Shown here: one piece after another, positions 24,395 through 32,448 of the stretch
Layout of the letters: every line of letters starts with the position of its first letter
How positions within the stretch are numbered: the stretch's first letter is position 1
Source of the DNA: Burkholderiales bacterium
Lineage (GTDB): Bacteria; Pseudomonadota; Gammaproteobacteria; Burkholderiales; Nitrosomonadaceae
DNA length: 64,000 nucleotides
Direction of reading: 5' to 3'
Assembly (NCBI GenBank): GCA_024235755.1
Contig: JACKLV010000009.1
Coordinates: 1 to 64,000, forward strand
Notes under the pieces: generated by a model
Seen by the model: the letters and a program-made list of their open reading frames with translations, nothing else
Database searches by the model: none
What the model was told of the DNA's origin: nothing
Translations under genes and position numbers: made by a program

Positions 24395-24427
24395 AATATT
24401 ATAAATTATTGTTTTGTAAATAATATT
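24395..24427. promoter_or_regulatory. AT-rich perfect inverted repeat, possible second repressor site
   Basis: AATATTAT (24395-24402) and ATAATATT (24420-24427) are perfect 8-base arms around a 17-base AT-rich spacer, between the repressor stop and the DUF442-SQR start. Its composition resembles BigR-type operators, so the SQR gene may have its own regulated promoter. It has no following U tract or GC stem, so a terminator is unlikely. Confidence 0.4.
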
Positions 24428-24479
24428 GATTGCTATAGATGCAACATTATAAGTGCGAACTTTTAGCAGGAGAGAATGT

Positions 24480-26087
24480 ATGGGTGTGGAAATAACCCGG
24501 CTGGATGAAAAATTGTCGATCACCGGTCAGATCAGCATAGACGATTTGACGGAAATTGCCGAGTCCGGCTATAAGTCAATAATCTGTAACCGGCCTGATT
24601 TCGAGGGAGGCGAACATCAACCGACCAGTGAACAATTGGAGCAACAAGCCAAAGCCTTGGGAATGACTTTTGCGTATTTGCCGGTACGGTTGGGCGATAT
24701 ACCTGAAGAGCGTGGCAAGGCGTTTCGCAAACTGATCGCTGAGTTGCCGGGACCAATTTTGGCATTCTGCGGCTCGGGCAGGCGGGCGACGGCGCTGCAC
24801 GCGATGTCGAAGCCCGAAGATGAAGCGGCCAGGTTGCATCGAGCGACTGTCGATGCTTGCAACTGGGGAAATGCATTCGATGTGGTGGTGGTCGGCGGCG
24901 GTTCTGCAGGAATCGGTGTGACAGCCAGCTTGCTCAAACGACGGCCTGCTTTACGTATTGCAGTTATTGAAGCGAGTGATAAGCATTATTACCAGCCTGC
25001 CTGGACGCTGGTTGGTGGCGGGGCTTATGCTGCGGAACAGACGGTGCGCAGAATGGCTGATGTAATGCCTGAGCAAGCGGAATGGATACATGCGGAGGCA
25101 TCCGCATTCGATCCGGATAATAATCTGGTAGTGCTTGCTGATGGGCGTAAAATCGGTTACCGTCAGCTTATTGTTTGCCCGGGAATTCGTCTGGCGTGGG
25201 AGAAAATTGCGGGTGTCGAGGAGACGCTGGGGGAAAATGGTGTGACATCTAATTATCGTTTCGATCTGGCGCCTTATACCTGGTCATTAGTGCGGGAATT
25301 CAAACAAGGAAAAGCCCTGTTTACGCAACCGCCGATGCCGATCAAATGTGCTGGCGCACCTCAAAAGGCCATGTATCTGGCGAGCGATCACTGGTTGAAT
25401 AATGGATGTCTGGATGATATTGAGGTCGAGTTTCATACGGCTGGTGCAGTATTGTTTGGCGTGGCGGATTTTGTGCCGTCGTTGATGGATTATGTCGAGC
25501 GGTATCAAGCAAAGCTTAATTTCAATTCAAATCTGGTCAGAGTGGATGGCCGCAGTAAAACGGCTTATTTTGAAATCAAAGATGCAGATGGCAATGTGCG
25601 CACCGAAGAAAAACAGTTTGACATGCTGCATGTTACGCCACCGCAGGTAGCCCCGGATTTTTTGCGCAACAGTCCGCTAGCGGATGTGTCTGGATTCTGC
25701 AAAGTGAACGAAAAGACCCTGCAGCATCCCGATTATGACAATATTTTTGCGCTTGGTGATGCCTGCGCATCGCCGAATGCGAAAACCGCCGCGGCAGTCA
25801 GAAAACAAATTGTTGTCGTTGCTGAAAACCTACTGGCAAGTAAGGAGGATGAAGAATTGCCGCTGGTGTATGATGGTTACGGGGCGTGTCCGCTGACTGT
25901 TGAAAAAGGCAAGGTCGTTCTGGCTGAATTTGGATTTGGTGGTAAATTAATGCCGACTTTTCCGTTAAAACCGTCTGTGCCGAGGAAATTGTACTGGTTC
26001 TTCAAAACTACGGTATTTCCGTGGCTCTATTGGAATGGCATGCTAAAGGGCAAGGAATGGCTCGCAAATCCACGTAAAAAACACTGA
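24480..26087 (+). CDS. DUF442 phosphatase-like domain fused to type II sulfide:quinone oxidoreductase
   Basis: Residues 1-110 form a DUF442 domain with a Cys-phosphatase-like loop FCGSGRRA (Cys97). From residue 133 the protein is a flavoprotein with the FAD motif VVVGGGSAGIG. It closely follows the human SQOR pattern: MPIKCAGAPQKAMYLA (first catalytic Cys), MLHVTPPQ, KTLQHPDYDNIFALGDACASP (second Cys), KTAAAVRKQ and a C-terminal amphipathic WLYWNGMLKG. It would oxidise sulfide to persulfide and pass electrons to quinone at the membrane. The start at 24480 lies seven bases after AGGAG. The product feeds the persulfide dioxygenase encoded divergently. Confidence 0.93.
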   Translation: MGVEITRLDEKLSITGQISIDDLTEIAESGYKSIICNRPDFEGGEHQPTSEQLEQQAKALGMTFAYLPVRLGDIPEERGKAFRKLIAELPGPILAFCGSGRRATALHAMSKPEDEAARLHRATVDACNWGNAFDVVVVGGGSAGIGVTASLLKRRPALRIAVIEASDKHYYQPAWTLVGGGAYAAEQTVRRMADVMPEQAEWIHAEASAFDPDNNLVVLADGRKIGYRQLIVCPGIRLAWEKIAGVEETLGENGVTSNYRFDLAPYTWSLVREFKQGKALFTQPPMPIKCAGAPQKAMYLASDHWLNNGCLDDIEVEFHTAGAVLFGVADFVPSLMDYVERYQAKLNFNSNLVRVDGRSKTAYFEIKDADGNVRTEEKQFDMLHVTPPQVAPDFLRNSPLADVSGFCKVNEKTLQHPDYDNIFALGDACASPNAKTAAAVRKQIVVVAENLLASKEDEELPLVYDGYGACPLTVEKGKVVLAEFGFGGKLMPTFPLKPSVPRKLYWFFKTTVFPWLYWNGMLKGKEWLANPRKKH

Positions 26088-26093
26088 GCAAAT

Positions 26094-26918
26094 ATGGAGA
26101 CGCTACTCATCGGTTGTCTGCTGGGTTCGATTACCGGTACCGTGCTGGGGTTAACGGGTGCGGGCGGCGCGATTCTGGCGGTGCCGCTGCTGGTGTTCGG
26201 ATTGCACATGGATATGTTTGAAGCTGTTCCCATTGCGCTGATGGCTGTCTGTCTTTCGGCTACCGTAGGCGCGTTAATGGGGCTGAGACAAAAAAAACTG
26301 CGCTACCGTGCTGCCGGACTCATTGCGCTGGCTGGTTCACTGGCTGCGCCGGTCGGTCTCTGGTTCTCGCAACAATTGCCGCATGAACCGCTGGTTCTGT
26401 TGTTTGCCTTGTTGCTGTCCTACGTGGCAATAAAAATGCTGCGACAGAGTCGTCAGGACGATCGTGACATTCAGGCTGAAGTGATGCAACATCATCCGTC
26501 ACCGGATATACCCTGTTTGTCTGAAAACTCAAATGGTCGTTTGATCTGGACTTGGCCTTGTGCGCGTGTGCTGGCTTTGTCGGGCACAGTGGCAGGTTTT
26601 TTGTCCGGTTTGTTGGGGGTAGGCGGCGGTTTTGTCATTGTGCCTGCGCTCAAGAAAGTCACCTATTTGCAGATGCAATCGATACTGGCGACATCGCTTG
26701 CAGTTATTGCGCTGGTCTCGGCTGTCGGTGCTGGGTCTGCCGTTTTGCTGGGTACCATGAACTGGTCTGTGGCTATTCCATTCGGTCTTGGCGCGCTTGC
26801 TGGAATGATAATTGGCTTTAAACTCTCGGCATTTTTTTCTGCCACGAAGCTGCAGCAGGGGTTTGCCTGGATGGCTATTATCATAGCCTTAGGAATGGTG
26901 CTTAAATTATTTATTTAG
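26094..26918 (+). CDS. TauE/SafE-family sulfite/organosulfonate exporter
   Basis: The 274-residue membrane protein has about eight helices and two family motifs, GLTGAGGAILAVPLL near the N-terminus and GLLGVGGGFVIVPAL in the second half, the duplicated half-motif of TauE/SafE permeases. It starts six bases after the SQR stop, so the two are co-expressed. In this setting it probably exports sulfite made by persulfide oxidation. An internal cytoplasmic loop (SRQDDRDIQAEVMQHHP) separates the halves. Confidence 0.9.
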   Translation: METLLIGCLLGSITGTVLGLTGAGGAILAVPLLVFGLHMDMFEAVPIALMAVCLSATVGALMGLRQKKLRYRAAGLIALAGSLAAPVGLWFSQQLPHEPLVLLFALLLSYVAIKMLRQSRQDDRDIQAEVMQHHPSPDIPCLSENSNGRLIWTWPCARVLALSGTVAGFLSGLLGVGGGFVIVPALKKVTYLQMQSILATSLAVIALVSAVGAGSAVLLGTMNWSVAIPFGLGALAGMIIGFKLSAFFSATKLQQGFAWMAIIIALGMVLKLFI

Positions 26919-27021
26919 TTGCTATGACGTGTAATTGTTTATTTTGCACGTTTCCTCTTTTCTCTCGTCTCTGATTTTTTTCTTGAAAATTCTTCGAATA
27001 CACGTACACAGTCACAAAAAA

Positions 27022-27052
27022 GACCGACTGGGTCATGTTTTACCCGGTCGGA
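27022..27052 (-). terminator. GC hairpin with U tract on the minus strand
   Basis: GACCGACTGGGT and ACCCGGTCGG pair with one mismatch around an 8-base loop. Read on the minus strand the stem is followed by TCTTTTTTG, a proper rho-independent terminator; on the plus strand no U tract follows. No minus-strand gene is recognised before it, so either an antisense transcript ends here or it is a relic that also slows readthrough from the TauE gene. Confidence 0.4.
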
Positions 27053-27194
27053 ATGGGCTGTAAAAATCTATTTAAAATAGCAGCTTTCATGTCTTGATTG
27101 TTCTTGAGTAAATAACCGGGTGAAAAACTTCCCGGATGATGCTGTATAGGGTATTTTTTGCGCCTATAAAACAGTAGCTTAATTCCACTCGATT

Positions 27195-27211
27195 TCGGCA
27201 TGGTTTTTGCA
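27195..27211 (+). promoter_or_regulatory. Putative sigma-54 (-24/-12) promoter of the injection system
   Basis: TCGGCATGGTTTTTGCA matches the RpoN consensus YTGGCACGRNNNTTGCW at all but two defined positions and has the essential GG (27197-27198) and GC (27209-27210) at the correct spacing. Transcription would begin near 27221, about 110 bases before the sheath start codon. Two inverted repeats lie upstream. The match is seen directly; activity is inferred. Confidence 0.5.
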
Positions 27212-27330
27212 TGAATTAATTCGGCAGTATTGGTTTTAAATGGGTGTACGTAGGGCATTGACTTTGACGGAGAACCGATACGCTTCCGGTGTTTAAAGCA
27301 CAATCATTTCATTTTCTGTGGGAGAGGATA

Positions 27331-28884
27331 ATGCCTAGTTATTTGCATCCGGGTGTTTACATTGAAGAAATACCCAGTGGTTCCCGAGCAATAGAGGGGG
27401 TATCAACGTCAACGGCTGCATTTGTCGGCACGCCTTTCAGAGGACCGGCGAATACGCCTACACTGATCGGCACATGGGAAGAATATATTTCTCAGTTTGG
27501 CGATTACGCTCAGTCTTCCGGTGTGCAGGATGAGGATGACCATATGGCGCTGGCCGTTCGTGCGTTTTATCAGAATGGCGGCAAGGCGGCTTATATATGC
27601 CGTGTTCTAGACAGCAATCCTGCGCCGGTGGCCGCTTCGGTTGTCTTGCAAGACAGTACGCCCGCAGATGTCATGACAGTCACAGCTTCCAGCGAAGGCG
27701 ACTGGGGTGAGGCGTTGCGCGTTGCCGTTGCCGTTGACGGTACCCGTTTTGATCTGCATGTCGGTACTGAGGTCGCCGGAGATTTTGTGGCCATCGCTTC
27801 TGAAGTATTTCGTGGACTCAGCATGAATCCGACTGACGATAATTTTGTCGAGAAAGTCATTAATGCCAGTTCCAACCTGATCAGGGTGGCGGTCGAGGAT
27901 GGCGTGACCGCGCTGCCCGTTGCTAACACCCAAAATGCAGATGGTGATTTTACTAACTTCAGCACATTGGTCGGTGGTTCTGAGTCCGGGCCGGTAGCCG
28001 ATGATTATTTGAATTTTTATAACAATGTGTTGCGCAAGTTTCGTGATGTGTCGATTATGGTGCTGCCAGGGCAGCAATGGCCTGACGATGGCAGTAGTAA
28101 CGATTTTATTACCAATACGATTACACATTGTGAAGCAACAATGAGCCGCGTGGTGATTGTCGACCCTCCCGCCGATACGGAGCTCGAAACGGGAAATGAC
28201 GTGACCTCGCTGAGTTTGCCGACGTCGACTTACTCGGTACTGTACTATCCTTGGGTAGCGGTAAGCAATCCGCTGTATCACGTGGATTCCAATCCAACCG
28301 CCAGCAAGACGATGAACATTCCGCCGTCGGCGATTGCCGCTGCGATGTGGGCCAAAATCGACAGTAAGCGGGGTGTTTGGAAAGCGCCGGCAGGTGTCGA
28401 GACTCGAATCAATGTCAGCGGATTGCAGTATAACGTGGAGGATTTGGAGCAGGATGGATTGAATCCCGCAGGTGTGAACTGTATCCGTAACCGCCCAGGG
28501 TTCGGTCCGGTATTTTGGGGCGCCAGAACGCTGGCCACGCGCGCCGATCCAGAATGGCGCTATGTGCCTGTCAGACGCACAGCGATTTATATCGAGCAGA
28601 GCATTTACAACGGCATTCAGTGGGCAGTGTTCGAGCCGAATGACCATCCATTGTGGGGAGCGTTGCGAGCTAATATCGGTTCGTTTATGGACGGGCTATT
28701 CCGGGCCGGCGCGTTTCAGGGAGCGACAGCCAAAGATGCGTATTTCGTACGATGCGGATTAGGCGACACCATGACCCAAGGAGACATCGACCGGGGCCAG
28801 GTCATTGTGATCGTGGGTTTTGCACCGCTCAAGCCCGCCGAGTTTGTAATTGTCCGAATACAGCAGAAAGTCGGCGAGCAGTAA
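27331..28884 (+). CDS. Contractile sheath protein
   Basis: This is the main contractile tail sheath of a phage-tail-like injection system. The N-terminus PSYLHPGVYIEEIPSGSRAIEGVSTSTAAFVG is the standard sheath start, and the C-terminal domain (RRTAIYIEQSIYNGIQWAVFEPND, then GQVIVIVGFAPLKPAEFVIVRI) forms the conserved fold that links sheath subunits. The length of 517 residues is typical. The ATG at 27331 sits behind GGAGAGGATA; an upstream in-frame start at 27289 is not needed. It is the first gene of a cluster reading in one direction to about 46490, and the only sheath gene. Confidence 0.95.
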   Translation: MPSYLHPGVYIEEIPSGSRAIEGVSTSTAAFVGTPFRGPANTPTLIGTWEEYISQFGDYAQSSGVQDEDDHMALAVRAFYQNGGKAAYICRVLDSNPAPVAASVVLQDSTPADVMTVTASSEGDWGEALRVAVAVDGTRFDLHVGTEVAGDFVAIASEVFRGLSMNPTDDNFVEKVINASSNLIRVAVEDGVTALPVANTQNADGDFTNFSTLVGGSESGPVADDYLNFYNNVLRKFRDVSIMVLPGQQWPDDGSSNDFITNTITHCEATMSRVVIVDPPADTELETGNDVTSLSLPTSTYSVLYYPWVAVSNPLYHVDSNPTASKTMNIPPSAIAAAMWAKIDSKRGVWKAPAGVETRINVSGLQYNVEDLEQDGLNPAGVNCIRNRPGFGPVFWGARTLATRADPEWRYVPVRRTAIYIEQSIYNGIQWAVFEPNDHPLWGALRANIGSFMDGLFRAGAFQGATAKDAYFVRCGLGDTMTQGDIDRGQVIVIVGFAPLKPAEFVIVRIQQKVGEQ

Positions 28885-29020
28885 GTATTGAAGCAGTTGG
28901 CAGATGTTTGATGTTTGTGACACTCAATTGCTGAACATTACCGAACCGAAACCTCTGACCAAGAGCGCGGTAAATATGAATAGGCTACCGAGAATCGGAA
29001 ATTGTTAAAAGGAGATTTTT

Positions 29021-29530
29021 ATGGCTGCACCAATGTTCCCGGCTAACGCGCACCGCTACGATCCCTATCGTACATTTATGTTTCAGGTGGTAATTGACGG
29101 CGCACCTGTTGCTGGTCTCAGAAAAATGAGCGTATTGAAGAAATCGACTGAAGCGGTCAAATGGCGCTCTGCCGGCGATGTGGCGCACGAGCGCGTCATG
29201 CCCGGCGGTACAAGTTACGAACCGATCACCCTGGAGCAGGGATTGACACACGACCCGGTTTTCGAGAACTGGGCGAATCTGGTGAACAATATTCAGGGTA
29301 ATGCGGCAATGTCCCTGGTGAACTATCGAAAGGATATTGTTCTGAATGTACTGAATCTTCAAGGTGCGCTGGCGATATCGTACCGGGTATATGGCGCCTG
29401 GGTTTCGGAATTTCAGGCATTGCCCGAATTCGATGCGGGCACAATGAACACCGTGGGCATTCAGATGCTGACACTCCAGCATAATGGCTGGGAACGTGAT
29501 ACCAGTGTGACGGAACCAACCGAGACTTAG
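29021..29530 (+). CDS. Inner tube protein
   Basis: The 169-residue protein is of the phage tail tube (Afp1/T4 gp19-like) family: PYRTFMFQVVIDGAPVAGLRKMSVLKKSTEAVKWRSAGD, a loop PGGTSYEPITLEQGLTHDPVFENWANLV, and a closing strand INGWER-like NGWERD. It forms the hexameric inner tube pushed out on contraction. Only this one tube gene is present, whereas Afp/PVC clusters carry two or more. It lies 136 bases after the sheath gene with AAAGGAG before the ATG. Confidence 0.93.
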   Translation: MAAPMFPANAHRYDPYRTFMFQVVIDGAPVAGLRKMSVLKKSTEAVKWRSAGDVAHERVMPGGTSYEPITLEQGLTHDPVFENWANLVNNIQGNAAMSLVNYRKDIVLNVLNLQGALAISYRVYGAWVSEFQALPEFDAGTMNTVGIQMLTLQHNGWERDTSVTEPTET

Positions 29531-29556
29531 GCTTGGGCGATTCAGGATCAAGAAGC

Positions 29557-30423
29557 ATGATGCAGCTACCGGGTGGGCTCATGGTAAACGGCGAGCGCAG
29601 GCGCGATTTCGAATTCCGCGAAATGACGGGAGAGCTTGAACGTATACTCTGTGAGCCGTCTGTTCCGAAGCAAGGTTATGTATCCAGTCATGCGGAGCGG
29701 GTAACGCATGTGTTGTCTCAAATACTGGCCAGTATCGGGGGGCAGTCCGCAACCCGGGAAATAGTAAATGCGCTGAGCGTTGGCGACCGGCAGTTCCTGA
29801 TGCGCCAGTTGTCCGTGTACATCGATGACAGGCCTGTTTGGTTGACTGCAGCTTGCCGTCAATGCGCAGAAAAATTTGACGTGTCCTTTAGACATTCCGA
29901 GTTGCCGGTAAAACCGGCTGGTGAACACTATCCGAGCTGGGAAATAGCAGTCAGTCTGGGTCAAGTGATTGTGTGTGTACCGACGGGAAACGATCAGTTG
30001 GCTATTGCCGAAATTGTGGATCATCAGCAGGCCATGCGGCGGCTGATAACACGGCTGGTTAAGAGAAAAGGGTGTAGGCGGCAGTTCGAAGCTGTCGAGC
30101 CTGAACAGCTTACAGTGGAAGACATTGAGCGGATAGAAGCAGCGGCTGAAGCTATGTCGCCGGAAATTGCAACAGAACTATCAGCTGACTGCCCGAACTG
30201 TCATGCTCAGAATCGTTTGACCGTCACGCCTTATGGTTGTTTTGAACTGTCTGCAGACACCCTGTTCCAAGAAGTTCATAGCATTGCGATGCATTATCAT
30301 TGGAGCGAGCGGGATATACTTTCACTGCCAAGCACGCGCCGGCAGCATTACTTGCAGTTGATCGATCATGGCCGTGGAATGGCCGATCATCGGCATTTGG
30401 CCCATGGAGGATTGCATGGGTAG
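29557..30423 (+). CDS. T4 gp26-like baseplate hub assembly protein with zinc ribbon
   Basis: The protein starts MMQLPGGLMVNGERRRDFEFREMTG, the pattern of the T4-type baseplate hub assembly family found next to tube genes in phage-like injection systems. Two CxxC pairs, CRQC and CPNC, could bind one zinc ion between the halves. The ATG at 29557 lies seven bases behind AGGA; the frame opens with a TTG at 29533. The end overlaps the start of the next gene by eight bases. It probably acts in assembly rather than in the finished particle. Confidence 0.82.
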   Translation: MMQLPGGLMVNGERRRDFEFREMTGELERILCEPSVPKQGYVSSHAERVTHVLSQILASIGGQSATREIVNALSVGDRQFLMRQLSVYIDDRPVWLTAACRQCAEKFDVSFRHSELPVKPAGEHYPSWEIAVSLGQVIVCVPTGNDQLAIAEIVDHQQAMRRLITRLVKRKGCRRQFEAVEPEQLTVEDIERIEAAAEAMSPEIATELSADCPNCHAQNRLTVTPYGCFELSADTLFQEVHSIAMHYHWSERDILSLPSTRRQHYLQLIDHGRGMADHRHLAHGGLHG

Positions 30424-31399
30424 TTTTTTCCAGAACATCATTCAGGATAGCCGTAGAGGCATATCTTCAATTGAACAAACGCCGGAATCGGATGCACAAC
30501 CGATAACGGAAGTCGGCGCGATGGCGGCTCGTCAAACCGCACCGCCGCTGCTCGCTGCCGAATATGATACGGTATCAAAAACTGCCCGCCCGAATACGGA
30601 TGTCAATTTTTCTGCAAAAACGGATGATGCTTACGCAAGCAACCATCGGGACGAGAAAGTTAATATGCATCCATTCGCAGACAGATCGAAAGTGCATGGC
30701 TTGTCCGATGAACTGTCCATGGTTGCGTACCGGACACAGGACAACTCGATGGTTGAACCATCGACGCAGACTGGCGGCTTTACTGAATCGCAATCGGTCA
30801 ATATACAGTCAGCAGTCGGTGAATCCGTGCAGCAAACTGAAACGCCAGCAAAAAATTACATCGGAGATGGTATCGTGCGCAAGTGGGAAAACGGCATACA
30901 AAGTGATCCGCCATCGTTTTTGCCGAAAACTCGAGCGAATGACTTTAGCGGACTAGAACCACACGGGCTGCGGAAAACCAGGCATGATAGGGTTAAAAAA
31001 TCTGGAACGGTTCAGCTTAATCCGTCAATTCAAGGCGGGCCAGATGATTTGGAAGCGGCTGCAAATAAAAATGACGATGTGACCGGCGTAAGGCCCCCGG
31101 CAATACCGGTCAGTGACGACGATGCGCAAACCGCCCAGTCAGAGCATGTACAAACTGATTTGGATACGGCCTTGCCACAGCAAAAAGACATTGTGCAACA
31201 AACGCTTGCTGTTAAACAGGCAATGCGAGGTGAAAAAAATGAACCAAGGCCTGCAATGGGAAGCTATGCGGTGCAGTATCCTCAAGTAAAAATCGGTGTG
31301 GTCAACGTTATTGTCGAGGGGCCAAAACAAACAAAAGCCAAGCCGAGCGGTGCGCGGCCTGACGATCAGAGCAGTCGTCGTTATTTACGGAGTTTGTAA
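30416..31399 (+). CDS. Low-complexity protein of the injection cluster, unknown role
   Basis: This 327-residue protein begins MGSFFQNIIQDSRRGISSIEQ behind a strong GGAGG at the expected spacing. The rest is rich in Gln, Ser, Thr, Pro and Asp with few hydrophobic stretches, so mostly disordered, ending in a short ordered-looking tail (YPQVKIGVVNVIVEGPKQ). It has no recognised domain. It takes the place between the hub assembly protein and the DUF4255 terminator. It could be a linker, a chaperone or a divergent ruler; nothing in the sequence decides. The frame extends upstream to 30368, but that start lies deep in the previous gene. Confidence 0.7.
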   Translation: MGSFFQNIIQDSRRGISSIEQTPESDAQPITEVGAMAARQTAPPLLAAEYDTVSKTARPNTDVNFSAKTDDAYASNHRDEKVNMHPFADRSKVHGLSDELSMVAYRTQDNSMVEPSTQTGGFTESQSVNIQSAVGESVQQTETPAKNYIGDGIVRKWENGIQSDPPSFLPKTRANDFSGLEPHGLRKTRHDRVKKSGTVQLNPSIQGGPDDLEAAANKNDDVTGVRPPAIPVSDDDAQTAQSEHVQTDLDTALPQQKDIVQQTLAVKQAMRGEKNEPRPAMGSYAVQYPQVKIGVVNVIVEGPKQTKAKPSGARPDDQSSRRYLRSL

Positions 31400-31401
31400 T
31401 T

Positions 31402-32448
31402 ATGCCGCTGCCGGAATCGTCCTTGTCCATCATTTGCGCTGCAATTGGCGATTTTGTTCGTAACGGTGTCAATGCGGCGACCAACAATATTACCGTCAGT
31501 ATCGCAGCGCCCGCAGAAGTTGCTGAGGACGATGACCAGCACCGTATTAACCTGTTTTTTTACCGCTTTGAGCCTGCAGGCATACAATCGGCGGTTCGGC
31601 CCGATGAATTCTGGCGAATGCGAATGTTCTGTCTGATTACCTCATTCGGCATTGATGAGGACGATATTCCCGCAGGTGAAAACGATTTACGCATGCTTGG
31701 CGAAGTCATGCGCATTTTTCACCAGCAACCGGTACTGTCAGCAGTCAACATCGGTAGTGTCAGTGTAAGACTACAGGTCGTTTTCACGCCGGTTACGGAT
31801 GAACAGATCAACCAGATTTGGTCCACGCAAAGCGATACGGTATACAGACCGTCGGTGATTTATGAGTTGGCGTTGATGCCGGTTATTCCATCTCAGCTCA
31901 GAATCGAACCGCCGCTGGTCGGCAGTCTCGGTCATCAGGTATTCGGCGATCCGGCGCAACGCTACGCCGGTTTTTCCGGTAGTGTATCCGGGCCGCGCGT
32001 GCCGTTGCAGCGCGTCAACATTGCCAATCCGCAATGGGCGCCTCAGATTTGTTGGATTTATCAGGATAGCTGCGTGCATACATTGAGTTTTGATGTGGAC
32101 AGCCCGGAATTCGCGAGTTTTTCGCCGGATTTATGGATTGCCGGTGACAGCGGTGAGCCTGTCAGTCTGATCTGGGAAATATGGGATTCAGACGGCTGGC
32201 GGCAGGCCGGTGCGCCGCAGATTGTCAGCCCGTTTAACGATACCATTGATTCGATGCAAATTCCGGCGCCAATCCCGGGTTTGTTTCCCGAAACGCTGCC
32301 GTTGCCGTTACCTGTCGCTATTCCAGTCGGTGAAAATGCCGCACAGGGTTTGTTATATGCCGCTCGAAATGTGGTCGTGATCGAAGGGCGGCCGGCCGTC
32401 GAAATTCGCAGTAATCCGTTATTGATCAGCCTGTACAGGACGACATAA
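31402..32448 (+). CDS. DUF4255 protein, Afp16/Pvc16-like tail terminator
   Basis: The first 190 residues match DUF4255 (LSIICAAIGDFVRNGVNAATNN, NLFFYRFEPAG, DLRMLGEVMRIFHQQPVLS), the N-terminal domain of the Afp16/Pvc16 cap that ends tube and sheath growth in extracellular injection systems. The C-terminal part has an Ig-like or strand-rich region that ends AVEIRSNPLLISLYRT. It follows the disordered-protein gene by two bases and overlaps the ATPase gene by one base (TAATG), indicating translational coupling. Presence of DUF4255 argues for an Afp/eCIS-type particle and against a T6SS or an ordinary phage. Confidence 0.9.
   Translation: MPLPESSLSIICAAIGDFVRNGVNAATNNITVSIAAPAEVAEDDDQHRINLFFYRFEPAGIQSAVRPDEFWRMRMFCLITSFGIDEDDIPAGENDLRMLGEVMRIFHQQPVLSAVNIGSVSVRLQVVFTPVTDEQINQIWSTQSDTVYRPSVIYELALMPVIPSQLRIEPPLVGSLGHQVFGDPAQRYAGFSGSVSGPRVPLQRVNIANPQWAPQICWIYQDSCVHTLSFDVDSPEFASFSPDLWIAGDSGEPVSLIWEIWDSDGWRQAGAPQIVSPFNDTIDSMQIPAPIPGLFPETLPLPLPVAIPVGENAAQGLLYAARNVVVIEGRPAVEIRSNPLLISLYRTT

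Larger units (their letters stand above)
26919..27330. other. Intergenic region upstream of the contractile injection system
   Basis: No gene is visible. The region holds a hairpin (27022-27052), two inverted repeats (CCGGG 27116-27120 with CCCGG 27131-27135, and TATAGG 27145-27150 with CCTATA 27163-27168) and a sigma-54-like promoter (27195-27211). The inverted repeats lie 30-80 bases upstream of that promoter, where an activator could bind. Confidence 0.5.

Noticed and set aside
27040..27303. Minus-strand frame of 87 codons upstream of the sheath gene
   Set aside because: Basic, no ribosome binding site, and it covers the sigma-54-like promoter and inverted repeats; more likely non-coding.
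27607..28647. Long minus-strand open frame (346 codons) inside the sheath gene
   Set aside because: It lies fully opposite a well-identified gene, has no family motif and unnatural composition rich in His, Arg and Ile; a shadow frame.
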